Below, piece by piece: positions 1-6,912 of a stretch of DNA of 16,015 bases (position 1 is its first letter; each line of letters opens with the position of its first letter). The position numbers and the translations under genes were made by a program. The DNA lies in contig URLU01000031.1 of NCBI GenBank assembly GCA_900548765.1, positions 1 to 16,015 on the forward strand, given 5' to 3'. Under the pieces are notes generated by a model that saw only the letters and a list, made by a program, of their open reading frames with translations, was not told the origin of the DNA and searched no databases. This stretch comes from an uncultured Lachnobacterium sp. (GTDB lineage Bacteria > Bacillota > Clostridia > Lachnospirales > Lachnospiraceae).

Positions 1-15
1 CTAAGGCTTATTATA

Positions 16-1443
16 TTAAAGCAGTTCCTTCAATATTTTATTTACAATAGCAGGATTAGCCTTTCCCTTAGTAGCTCTCATGGTCTGACCTACAAGGAAA
101 GCCAGTGCCTTCTCCTTACCGCTTCTGTAGTCTGCAACAGACTGTGGATTAGCATCAAGTATGCCCTGAATTGTGGCTTTTAACTCGCCCTCATCATTCA
201 TGCTCTTTAATCCCTTGTCCTCTACATATTTCTCAGGATCTATATCATCAGCAAAGATTTTCTCAAATACATCCTTGGCAACACTTGAGTTGATGGTGCC
301 TGCGTCCACAAGCTCTATGAGCTTTGCAAGATTAAGCGGTGAAAAGCTTATGTCCTCCGGATCCATATCCTTTTCCTTTAAGAGACGCATGGTCTCTCCC
401 ATCAGCCAGTTTGATACCTTCTTAGGCTTATTACAGATTTTAGTGGTTGCCTCAAATACATCTGCCATATGCTTTGACTCAGTAAGGATTTTGGCATCAT
501 ATTCCGGTATGTCGTATTCCTTCTCATATCGGGCAAGTCTCTGGGGTCTAAGCTCCGGCTGCTTTTTCTTAATCTCTGCTATCCACTCGTCTGATACTAC
601 GATTGGTACCAGGTCTGGCTCTGGGAAATAACGATAGTCCTGTGCATCCTCCTTGGAACGCATGGCATGTGAGGATTCCTTGTTATCATCCCATCTACGA
701 GTCTCCTGCACTACCTTTCTTCCCATCTCCAGAAGCTCTATCTGTCTCTCCCGCTCTCCCTCAATTGCATGGGCGATTGCCTTAAATGAGTTTAAGTTTT
801 TCATCTCAGTACGGGTTCCAAACTTTGGTGAGCCCACCTCCCTGACTGAGATGTTGACATCGGCACGCATAGAGCCTTCATTCAGCTTGCAGTCTGATGC
901 TCCCAGATACTGGATAGTCTGGCGCAGGGTCTCAAGGTAGGCTATTACCTCCTCTGCTGACCGCATGTCCGGCTCTGATACTATCTCGATAAGGGGTACT
1001 CCTGAACGATTGTAGTCTACGATTGACACGTCCTCCCACTCATCATGTACCAGCTTTCCTGCGTCCTCCTCCATGTGGATTTCATGGATTCTCACATTTT
1101 TCTTACCAGATGCTGTCTCTATCTCCACATGGCCATTTCTGCAGATTGGCAGATATAGCTGTGATATCTGGTAGTTCTGTGGATTATCAGGATAAAAATA
1201 ATTTTTTCTGTCAAATTTGCTGTACTGTGTGATTGTACAATTGGTGGCAAGTCCTACTGCGACTGCATATTCTACCACCTGCTTGTTTAATACCGGAAGC
1301 GAGCCCGGCTGACCTGTACATATCGGACAGGTGTGTGTGTTTGGTGCTCCTCCGAATTCTGTAGAACAGGCACAAAAGATTTTTGTTTTTGTTGCTAACT
1401 CTACATGGACCTCAAGTCCGATGACTGTCTCATAGTTTTTCAT
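16..1443 (-). CDS. gatB: Asp-tRNA(Asn)/Glu-tRNA(Gln) amidotransferase subunit B
   Basis: GatB is the tRNA-binding kinase subunit of the cytoplasmic GatCAB amidotransferase. It phosphorylates the side chain of mischarged Asp-tRNA-Asn or Glu-tRNA-Gln so that ammonia from GatA can amidate it. The protein opens with the family hallmark YETVIGLEVHVEL. Four cysteines follow in a C-x-C...C-x2-C layout (Cys24, 26, 39, 42), a likely metal site in this family. The C-terminal 140 or so residues are the helical GatB/YqeY tail, with GQTMRATKGKANP near the end. Length is 475 aa, normal for GatB. The start at 1443 (MKNYETV) is chosen because AGGAGG, overlapping the gatA stop codon, sits just upstream; an in-frame ATG nine codons earlier lies inside gatA and has no ribosome binding site. 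The gene follows gatA after 16 nt. Recognition is essentially certain. Confidence 0.97.
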   Translation of the reverse strand: MKNYETVIGLEVHVELATKTKIFCACSTEFGGAPNTHTCPICTGQPGSLPVLNKQVVEYAVAVGLATNCTITQYSKFDRKNYFYPDNPQNYQISQLYLPICRNGHVEIETASGKKNVRIHEIHMEEDAGKLVHDEWEDVSIVDYNRSGVPLIEIVSEPDMRSAEEVIAYLETLRQTIQYLGASDCKLNEGSMRADVNISVREVGSPKFGTRTEMKNLNSFKAIAHAIEGERERQIELLEMGRKVVQETRRWDDNKESSHAMRSKEDAQDYRYFPEPDLVPIVVSDEWIAEIKKKQPELRPQRLARYEKEYDIPEYDAKILTESKHMADVFEATTKICNKPKKVSNWLMGETMRLLKEKDMDPEDISFSPLNLAKLIELVDAGTINSSVAKDVFEKIFADDIDPEKYVEDKGLKSMNDEGELKATIQGILDANPQSVADYRSGKEKALAFLVGQTMRATKGKANPAIVNKILKELL

Positions 1444-1459
1444 GTCTTCTGCCTCCCTC

Positions 1460-2959
1460 CTACTGTACACCTGCTGTCACTTTATCACTGTCTGCAGCTT
1501 CTGCGAGTCTGCTGCGCTTATATCCATAGGTCTGCTCAAAGCTGTAGGCTGCACGGATGATATTTTTCTCCTTGAAGCAGTCACCTATGAGCTGTAATCC
1601 GATTGGAAGTCCTTTGCTGTCTATGCCGCATGGGAGGGAAATTCCCGGAAGTCCTGCCAGATTTACTGATATTGTGTAAATATCTCCAAGGTACATCTGG
1701 ATTGGGTCACTTAAGCTTGCTCCAAGCTTTGGTGCTGTGGTTGGTGCTGCCGGTCCAAGGATTACATCATATTTTGCAAATGCCTGGTCAAAGGATTTCT
1801 TTATCAGAGCTTTTACCCTGAGTGCTTTTAAATAATATGCGTCATAATAGCCTGATGAAAGCACAAAGGAACCCAGCATGATTCTTCTCTTTACCTCTGC
1901 TCCAAAACCCTCTGAACGGGACTTCTTGTACATGTTGTGGAGGTCTGTGTACTCTGCTGTGCGGTAACCATATTTGACACCATCAAATCTGGCAAGGTTC
2001 GAGCTTGCCTCTGCACAGGCGATTACATAGTAGGCAGGGATTGCATACTCTACTAAGCCAAGGTCAAACTCCTCTACGACTGCCCCTTTCTCCTCAAGTT
2101 CCTTTGCTGCGCTAAGCACTGCTTCCTTTACCTCCGGCTCAAGTCCGTCTCCAAAATAGTCTCTTGGTATACCGATTTTCATGCCCTTTACATCATCCGC
2201 CAGGGCTTCTGTGAATTTCAAGTCATCCCTCTTAACCGATGTGGAATCCTTTTCATCATATGCTGATATAGTCTCAAGGATGGTTGCGCAGTCTGTGACA
2301 TCCTTTGCAACTGGTCCAATCTGATCTAAGGATGAGCCATAAGCAATCAGTCCATATCGCGAAACTGTACCGTAGGTTGGCTTTATGCCTGTCACTCCGC
2401 AGAATGAGCTCGGCTGTCTGATTGAACCGCCGGTATCAGAACCAAGGGCGTATGGTACTTCCTCTGCTGCGACTGCTGCACAGCTTCCACCTGATGAGCC
2501 CCCCGGTACATGATCTGTATCCCACGGATTTTTAGTCACTCCATATGCAGAAGTCTCTGTGGTGCTTCCCATGGCAAACTCATCCATATTGGTTTTTCCT
2601 ATGATAACTGCACCTGCCTCCTCAAGCTTTTTTACAGCCTCTGCTGTATAGGTTGGCATAAAGTTATACAATATCTTTGATGAGCAGGTGGTTTTTACCC
2701 CCTCTGTACACATGTTGTCCTTGATTGCAACCGGCACTCCTGCCAGGGCTCCTGTGAGCTTTCCTGCATCGATTGCCTCCTGTACTTCCTCTGCTCTTTT
2801 TAATATAGCTGCCTCATCAACTACTGTGACGAAACTGTTAATCTTATCCTCTTTTGCTTTTACCGCATCAATTGCTGCCTGGGCAGCCTCGGTTACAGTC
2901 ACTTCTTTTGCTTTTATTTTCCTGCCAAGTTCCACAGCAGTTAAAGACATCAAATCCAT
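1460..2959 (-). CDS. gatA: Asp-tRNA(Asn)/Glu-tRNA(Gln) amidotransferase subunit A
   Basis: GatA is the amidase-signature glutaminase subunit that hydrolyses glutamine and passes ammonia to GatB. The Ser-cisSer-Lys catalytic triad is visible: Lys80 in GVPVAIKDN, Ser155 in PGGSSGGS and Ser179 in GSDTGGSIRQPSS. These fall one residue away from the positions I recall for Staphylococcus aureus GatA (79/154/178). Length is 499 aa, standard for the family. The start is supported by GAGGAGGAG six bases before the ATG. A second in-frame Met three codons later is less well placed. The gene lies 17 nt downstream of the gatC fusion and 16 nt upstream of gatB, so the three are clearly co-transcribed. Nothing unusual was seen in the protein. 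Confidence 0.97.
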   Translation of the reverse strand: MDLMSLTAVELGRKIKAKEVTVTEAAQAAIDAVKAKEDKINSFVTVVDEAAILKRAEEVQEAIDAGKLTGALAGVPVAIKDNMCTEGVKTTCSSKILYNFMPTYTAEAVKKLEEAGAVIIGKTNMDEFAMGSTTETSAYGVTKNPWDTDHVPGGSSGGSCAAVAAEEVPYALGSDTGGSIRQPSSFCGVTGIKPTYGTVSRYGLIAYGSSLDQIGPVAKDVTDCATILETISAYDEKDSTSVKRDDLKFTEALADDVKGMKIGIPRDYFGDGLEPEVKEAVLSAAKELEEKGAVVEEFDLGLVEYAIPAYYVIACAEASSNLARFDGVKYGYRTAEYTDLHNMYKKSRSEGFGAEVKRRIMLGSFVLSSGYYDAYYLKALRVKALIKKSFDQAFAKYDVILGPAAPTTAPKLGASLSDPIQMYLGDIYTISVNLAGLPGISLPCGIDSKGLPIGLQLIGDCFKEKNIIRAAYSFEQTYGYKRSRLAEAADSDKVTAGVQ

Positions 2960-2976
2960 TTTTCTCCTCCTCGCCG

Positions 2977-3897
2977 TTATTCTCCGATTGTCTTAGGCAC
3001 CTTGAATCCACCATCCTTCTTAACCGGTGCATTCAAAAGTGCTGCCTCACTGCCGTCGCCGTTTGTCACAATATCCTCTCTGAATACATTTGTGACTGGG
3101 AATACATGGCTCATTGGCTCAATTCCTGTAGTGTCAAGCTCGTCAAGCTTATCGATATAGTCAAGCATGTCTGCCATATCCTTCTTTGCTGCCTCTGCTT
3201 CCTCCTCTGACAGCTCGAGCTTTGCAAGGATTCCAACATATTCCATGGTCTCATCTGAGATGACATTTCTCATCACGCCATCCTCGCCCATGACCTTAGC
3301 TGCAACTGCTGTCTGTATCTCTTCCTCCGGCATCTCGTCTGCTTCATCAAGAGCCTTGCTCCTGATTTTTGCATATACTGCTATATCGCATATTCCCTGA
3401 TTGTTTCTGTCTGCGGCTCTTAATGTTCCCTCGTAGTCCATTCCTGCGGACAGCATTGCCTTACCAGAGTTAGGATTGGCTACATCATGTCTGGCTGAAA
3501 CTCTTCCAGCTCCTACCTCCACTATAAAAAATCTGATTATCTCCTTTAGGGCTTCTGTGGTATAACCCTTGTTCCAGAATTCTTTTCCGATACAGTAACC
3601 AAGCTCAACCGCTTCTATATCATCATTCACACGAACCGCTGAAATTGTACCGATTGGCTGCTCTAAATCGTTAAGCTCTATAGCCCACTGGTAAAAATCC
3701 TTCTCCTCGTAATTGGATATCCAGTCTGTAAGGATTTTTTCTGTGACTTCCACACTCTCATGTGCAGGCCATGTAAGATATTTTGTCACCTCCGGGTCAC
3801 TTGCCCAGTTGTAAAACATATTTTCTGCATCTTCTATTTCAAATCTTCTGAGAGTCAGGCGGTCTGTCGCCAGCTCTCTCGTACCTAAATGATTCAT
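2977..3897 (-). CDS. gatC: GNAT acetyltransferase fused to GatC
   Basis: This is a two-domain protein of 306 aa in one uninterrupted frame. Residues about 7-180 form a RimJ/RimL-type GNAT N-acetyltransferase: TDRLTLRRFEIEDAENM at the N-terminus and the acetyl-CoA loop KEFWNKGYTTEA at 105-116, followed by NPNSGKAMLSAGM. After an acidic linker (about 181-208), residues 209-306 are a complete GatC: ISDETMEYVGILAKLELSEEE, then LDELDTTGIEP, NVFREDIV and DGGFKVPKTI. GatC normally is a stand-alone protein of about 95 aa that clamps GatA to GatB; here it carries an enzyme on its N-terminus. The start at 3897 is preferred, with AGAGAGG upstream. An ATG 13 codons earlier lies inside a dispersed repeat and lacks a good site. 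A second possible start within the gene, at 3273, has GAGGA seven bases upstream and would yield GatC alone. The substrate of the acetyltransferase is unknown. Confidence 0.93.
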   Translation of the reverse strand: MNHLGTRELATDRLTLRRFEIEDAENMFYNWASDPEVTKYLTWPAHESVEVTEKILTDWISNYEEKDFYQWAIELNDLEQPIGTISAVRVNDDIEAVELGYCIGKEFWNKGYTTEALKEIIRFFIVEVGAGRVSARHDVANPNSGKAMLSAGMDYEGTLRAADRNNQGICDIAVYAKIRSKALDEADEMPEEEIQTAVAAKVMGEDGVMRNVISDETMEYVGILAKLELSEEEAEAAKKDMADMLDYIDKLDELDTTGIEPMSHVFPVTNVFREDIVTNGDGSEAALLNAPVKKDGGFKVPKTIGE

Positions 3898-3924
3898 ATT
3901 TAACGACCTCTCTGAATTAACCAG

Positions 3925-3963
3925 AAAAACTGTCATCTCAGCTTTTCCGGCATACTTTGGTAT
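3925..3963. repeat. Dispersed intergenic repeat, copy D
   Basis: A 39-bp element between aspS and the gatC fusion, matching three other copies in the window (6913, 9441 and 11137). The best-conserved part on the plus strand is CAGCTTTTCCGGCATACTTTG followed by GTAT. The left half, AAAAACTGTCATCTCAG, is a degenerate form of the core palindrome CTGCCAnTGGCAG. The upstream candidate ATG of the downstream gene falls inside it, which argues against that start. On the mRNA it would give a weak CTG...CAG hairpin followed by TTTTT, so a mild effect on readthrough within the operon is conceivable but not shown. Confidence 0.6.
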
Positions 3964-3976
3964 TTACGCTGAGCAC

Positions 3977-5308
3977 CTATGGCTCAAGTCTGCTCAAATC
4001 TCTTGGGAAAAGTGTTGCCTCTCTGACATTGTCCTCACCTATAAGCTGCATTGTGAGTCGCTCAAGTCCTATTCCCAGACCTCCGTGAGGCGGCATGCCA
4101 TATTTAAAAGCTGACAGGTAATGCTCCATACCCTCTGTCTCCATGCCTCTTTTTTCAATCTTAGCAAGAAGCTTATTGTAATCATGGATTCGCTGACCGC
4201 CAGTTGTAATCTCAAGTCCCTTAAAGAGCAGGTCAAAGCTCAAAGTGTAGGTCTCATCCTCTGGGTCATCCATGGCATAAAATGGTCTCTTCTTTGATGG
4301 GTAGTGGGTGACAAAAACAAAGTCACTTCCGTACTCTTCCTTGAAATATTTTCCAATCAAAAGCTCTTCCTCCGGCTCTAAGTCAAATGGATTCCTGAAC
4401 TGTCTGTCGTATTTTTCTGATACCCTCTGCTTTGCCTCATCGAATCTGACTCTTGGGATTCTGCTCACATCCGGAAGCTCAATCTTTAGGATGTCAAGTT
4501 CCTTGGCGTAGCTGGTTTTAAGCAGCTCCATGGTATACTGTAAAAATCCGGTTTCCATCGCCATTATATCCTCAAAGTCGTCAATATATCCCATCTCAAA
4601 ATCAAGGGATGTGTATTCATTTAAGTGTCTCTTTGTATTATGTTTTTCTGCTCTGAAAACAGGAGCAGTCTCGAATACCCTGTCGAATACTCCAACCATC
4701 ATCTGCTTGTAAAACTGCGGGCTCTGCTGTAAAATTGCCGGTCTGTGAAAGTACTCCAGCTTGAAGAGGTTTGCTCCACCCTCTGCTGATTTTGCTCCAA
4801 GCTTTGGTGTGTGAATCTCTGTAAAACCATTGTCATAGAGAAAATCCCTAAAGCCTCTGGTGATTCCCTCCTGAATCCTGAACACAGCTCTCTCTCTTGG
4901 GTTCCTTAAGGCAACAGCCCTGTTGTTAAGCTTTGCTTCAAGGGATGTGTTAAGCCTCCACTTGTTGATTTGAAGCGGCATAGGCTCTGCTGGCTCTGAC
5001 AGGATTTCTACTGTGTCCAGCCTGAGTTCGAAGCCGTTTGGTGCTCTGTCATCTGCCTTGTAGGTTCCATCAGCCTCTACAGTATCACCCTCCTTCAAAT
5101 CATTAATGTCAAACTGTGACTTGCCTTCCTCGTATACACACTGGACTAAGCCCTCTGCTTTTCTCAGAACGATAAATGCAACCTCACCCATATCACGAAT
5201 TGTATGAATTGCTCCACGAACCTTGATGTTTCTGCCCTGGTAATCTCCTGCCAATATATCAGGAATGCTTAGGGCTTCCTTTTTTTCTACTCCTGTTAAA
5301 AATTCCAT
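3977..5308 (-). CDS. aspS: Aspartate--tRNA(Asp/Asn) ligase, archaeal-type, probably non-discriminating
   Basis: A class II aminoacyl-tRNA synthetase that attaches aspartate to tRNA. At 443 aa it is the short archaeal/AspS2 type, lacking the GAD insertion that brings ordinary bacterial AspRS to nearly 600 aa. An OB-fold anticodon-binding domain occupies residues 1-105. The catalytic core follows, with QSPQFYKQ (195-202), motif 2 FRAEKHNTKRHLNEY (218-232) and motif 3 GLGIGLERL (410-418). By alignment from memory with Thermococcus/Pyrococcus-type AspRS, the two residues that decide tRNA choice are His35 (in GAIHTIRD, where discriminating enzymes have Trp) and Pro90 (in APNGFEL, where they have Lys). 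This His/Pro pair is the non-discriminating type seen in Deinococcus AspRS2. It is the first gene after the T-box leader, with AAGGAG eight bases before the ATG. The gatCAB genes behind it would repair the Asp-tRNA-Asn it makes. Confidence 0.95.
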   Translation of the reverse strand: MEFLTGVEKKEALSIPDILAGDYQGRNIKVRGAIHTIRDMGEVAFIVLRKAEGLVQCVYEEGKSQFDINDLKEGDTVEADGTYKADDRAPNGFELRLDTVEILSEPAEPMPLQINKWRLNTSLEAKLNNRAVALRNPRERAVFRIQEGITRGFRDFLYDNGFTEIHTPKLGAKSAEGGANLFKLEYFHRPAILQQSPQFYKQMMVGVFDRVFETAPVFRAEKHNTKRHLNEYTSLDFEMGYIDDFEDIMAMETGFLQYTMELLKTSYAKELDILKIELPDVSRIPRVRFDEAKQRVSEKYDRQFRNPFDLEPEEELLIGKYFKEEYGSDFVFVTHYPSKKRPFYAMDDPEDETYTLSFDLLFKGLEITTGGQRIHDYNKLLAKIEKRGMETEGMEHYLSAFKYGMPPHGGLGIGLERLTMQLIGEDNVREATLFPRDLSRLEP

Positions 5309-5351
5309 GTCTTGTGCTCCTTTTTATTTTTTAAGCGGGACGAAATGAATC

Positions 5352-5391
5352 AAAAAACAAAAAGCCCCGAAGCAAATTAATGCTCCGGGGC
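5352..5391 (-). terminator. Rho-independent terminator of the T-box leader
   Basis: An 11-bp stem, GCCCCGGAGCA paired with TGCTTCGGGGC with one G-U pair, has a TTAATT loop and is followed by TTTTTTGTTTTTT-like U-rich sequence. Its 5' arm supplies the bases needed for the antiterminator, as expected for a transcriptional T-box switch. It ends about 44 nt before the aspS start codon. Confidence 0.93.
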
Positions 5392-5644
5392 GAAAATTCA
5401 ATATTCCGCGGTACCACCCGCTTTGAAAATGAAATATATATGGGATATATCTCACTCTCCACTCTTATCCGTAACGTGGACTGACGTACTGACCTACCTG
5501 CAAGCGCGCTCAACCAGTCTGCTCCAGAGTGTTCCCTTAATCTCCTCTCCCAAACAGCGCTCTCAGTCGGTGACGCCGTATTCCTGTCGATGTCTGAAGA
5601 TTAGAGTCTCCTTCAATGCATTTAAAAGTTTTAACTTTTATAGT
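5352..5644 (-). promoter_or_regulatory. T-box riboswitch controlling aspS-gatCAB; specifier probably GAAC (Glu/Asn)
   Basis: A leader RNA that binds uncharged tRNA and then allows readthrough. The T-box core GGGTGGTACCGCGG lies at 5419-5406. The antiterminator can be drawn exactly: CGGG (5420-5417) pairs with CCCG (5389-5386), and GCGGAA (5409-5404) pairs with TTTCGC (5395-5390). Between them is the seven-base bulge TGGTACC, whose TGGT would pair with a tRNA 3' end (A73, or G73 by wobble). This competes directly with the terminator 5' arm. Stem III is ATATAT-CCC-ATATAT (5450-5436), and a TCCAC/GTGGA stem (5480-5458) encloses the conserved-looking CGTTACGGATAAGAG. Upstream, GAACACTCTGGAGCAG begins at 5534 and resembles the 3' side of other T-box specifier loops, making AAC (5533-5531) the likely specifier, with GAA overlapping it by one base shift. 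I could not fold all of Stem I by hand. T-box identity is certain; the specifier is probable. Confidence 0.93.
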
Positions 5645-5649
5645 TTACT

Positions 5650-5678
5650 GTTATAGCATACTAAATATTCGGTTTCAA
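5650..5678 (-). promoter_or_regulatory. Promoter of the aspS-gatCAB operon
   Basis: A vegetative sigma-type promoter: TTGAAA at 5678-5673, a 17-bp spacer and TATAAC at 5655-5650. Transcription would begin near 5643, just ahead of the T-box leader. A short AAAAGTT/AACTTTT hairpin would lie at the very 5' end of the transcript (about 5623-5639). Confidence 0.8.
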
Positions 5679-5741
5679 TACTAAAATTCAAATACTTAAT
5701 AAAATAAACATAATTAGTTTTTATGCTTTTATTAATTTGTA

Positions 5742-5780
5742 GTTATAATAGTATGCCGCTATTATAACCTGGCATAGGTT
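5742..5780. other. Paired inverted repeats after the Cof-type HAD gene
   Basis: Immediately 3' of the phosphatase stop codon are two adjoining hairpins. GTTATAATAG (5742-5751) and CTATTATAAC (5759-5768) form a perfect 10-bp inverted repeat with a seven-base loop, TATGCCG. AACCT/AGGTT (5766-5780) forms a second, with loop GGCAT. The two loops are complementary (ATGCC with GGCAT), so they could kiss or form a pseudoknot. There is no U-tract on either side, so an ordinary terminator is unlikely. The remaining bases down to the operon promoter at 5678 are AT-rich with nothing else recognised. Confidence 0.6.
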
Positions 5781-6611
5781 TTATATAAGCTTTAGCTGCT
5801 CCATTGCCCTGCGCAGTCCATCCTCCCTGATGTCATCAGTTATCATGTCTGCGGCTTTCTTGGCACAGTCCTGTGCATTTCCCATAGCCACACCGGTTCC
5901 TGCAAAATGAAGCATGTCAATGTCATTTGCTCCATCACCAAAGGCAATTGTGTCCTCTCTTGTAGCATCCAGTGCATCTAAAACCTTCTGCATGCCTGTC
6001 GCCTTGTTAGTGCGCTTCAAGGTTATCTCTCCACTATAAGGGTCAGGCTCCTTAAAGCTGCTTGGTGTGATTTCAAGCTGATCGTCAAGCATCTGTTCAA
6101 GTTCTGGGATGGTATATGGACAATTGCAGTATATAATGCTCTCCATGTCGGCATACTTTCTGGCATAGCCTGCTACATCATCATCAACTACAAGCTTTGA
6201 AAGCGTAGGGTTGTCCTCTAACTTATTGCTGCCTATCTGACCTGCGAAGATATTTAAAAATGTGTTGCCCCAGTCTGTCGTGGTAACGCTTGCTGCCTTG
6301 TTCTGCACCAGCATGGCAGTACCTGAGTATGCAATTTTCTTAAAGGTGTCCTCTATCAGTTTTTCCCCGAAAATATCATGAAAGATAATCTCTCCCTGAT
6401 ATTCCACATAGCCTCCTGCTGCTGCCACTATTCCGTCAAAGCCAAAGTCTAAGAGATAGTCGTAGATTTGGTTTAGACTTCTGCCTGTGCAGAGGAATAT
6501 TTTGTGCCCCTTTGCGCGTGCAGTGCGCAGGGCTTCCATGGTAGATGGGGACATTTTGCCGTCGAAGCCTACCAGGGTGCCGTCTATATCAAAAAATAGG
6601 ATTTTTTGCAT
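5781..6611 (-). CDS. Cof-type HAD-superfamily phosphatase
   Basis: A 276-aa cytoplasmic HAD hydrolase of the Cof/YidA type, which dephosphorylates small phosphometabolites. The four HAD motifs are present: DIDGT with Asp8 and Asp10, TGRS around Thr42, Lys203 in TNKATGMQKVLDAL, and GDGANDIDML with Asp226 and Asp230. The segment between motifs II and III (about 85-185) is the large C2B cap domain typical of this subgroup. Length is normal. AAGGA lies eight bases before the ATG. A 162-bp palindrome begins only about 30 bp upstream and would fall in the 5' untranslated region. Specific substrate cannot be told from sequence; neighbours give no hint. Confidence 0.93.
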   Translation of the reverse strand: MQKILFFDIDGTLVGFDGKMSPSTMEALRTARAKGHKIFLCTGRSLNQIYDYLLDFGFDGIVAAAGGYVEYQGEIIFHDIFGEKLIEDTFKKIAYSGTAMLVQNKAASVTTTDWGNTFLNIFAGQIGSNKLEDNPTLSKLVVDDDVAGYARKYADMESIIYCNCPYTIPELEQMLDDQLEITPSSFKEPDPYSGEITLKRTNKATGMQKVLDALDATREDTIAFGDGANDIDMLHFAGTGVAMGNAQDCAKKAADMITDDIREDGLRRAMEQLKLI

Positions 6612-6640
6612 GTTGCTTTCCTTTCTGAAAAATATTGGGG

Positions 6641-6802
6641 GCGTGACCGAGGGGGTGTCTGGCAGGCATGTGTCCTCCCGACGCGCTTTCGCTCGGATCG
6701 AAACGTAGCAGTACTAAATTCGTGGCGCTGCCACTCATTAAGTGCTGACGTTTCTTTACGGTCGGCAGGACACATGCCTGCCAGACACCCCCTCGGTCAC
6801 GC
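6641..6802. repeat. 162-bp near-perfect palindrome (MITE-like or structured intergenic element)
   Basis: Arms of 42 bp at 6641-6682 and 6761-6802 are reverse complements with a single mismatch; they begin GCGTGACCGAGGGGGTGTCT and contain GGCAGGCATGTGTCCT. Inside, the structure continues imperfectly: AAACGT pairs with ACGTTT, CAGTACTAAAT pairs with ATTAAGTGCTG, and the tip is a perfect GTGGC-GCT-GCCAC hairpin. The whole unit can therefore fold end to end, apart from an asymmetric internal loop. It is more GC-rich than its AT-rich flanks. No clear target-site duplication or open reading frame was found. It looks like a non-autonomous mobile element or a repeated intergenic hairpin, but copy number cannot be judged from this window. 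Confidence 0.85.
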
Positions 6803-6912
6803 TTCTCAATTTTCTACGTTTATGTTTGTTATAATCTAATTATCTGTTTAATGACTAATTATTTTTATCATATATATGAAAAATACAGCTATTTTCTAAC
6901 TGTTAAATACAT
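6803..6912. other. AT-rich stretch upstream of the palindrome
   Basis: No gene is visible here. A near-palindrome, TTTTaTCATATATATGAAAA, lies at 6863-6883. A TATAAC at 6834-6829 on the minus strand could be a -10 box for the Cof-type phosphatase, but no good -35 sits at the right distance. I therefore do not call a promoter. Confidence 0.3.

Noticed and set aside
173..1232. Several plus-strand open frames of 60-152 codons opposite gatB
   Set aside because: They are antisense to a fully recognised gene, have low-complexity Ser/Pro-rich products and lack ribosome binding sites.
3898..3936. Earlier start for the GNAT-GatC fusion (MTVFLVNSERSLN)
   Set aside because: The ATG lies inside dispersed repeat copy D with a weak upstream site, while the next Met has AGAGAGG at usable distance and starts the conserved GNAT sequence.
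5331..5656. Short open frames on both strands inside the T-box leader
   Set aside because: They overlap a well-defined structured leader and terminator, and encode nothing recognisable.
6584..6839. Open frames across the large palindrome on both strands, including one starting MPARHPLGH after GGGAGG
   Set aside because: Similar peptides appear on both strands simply because the DNA is palindromic. No family resemblance; a leader peptide cannot be excluded but is not supported.
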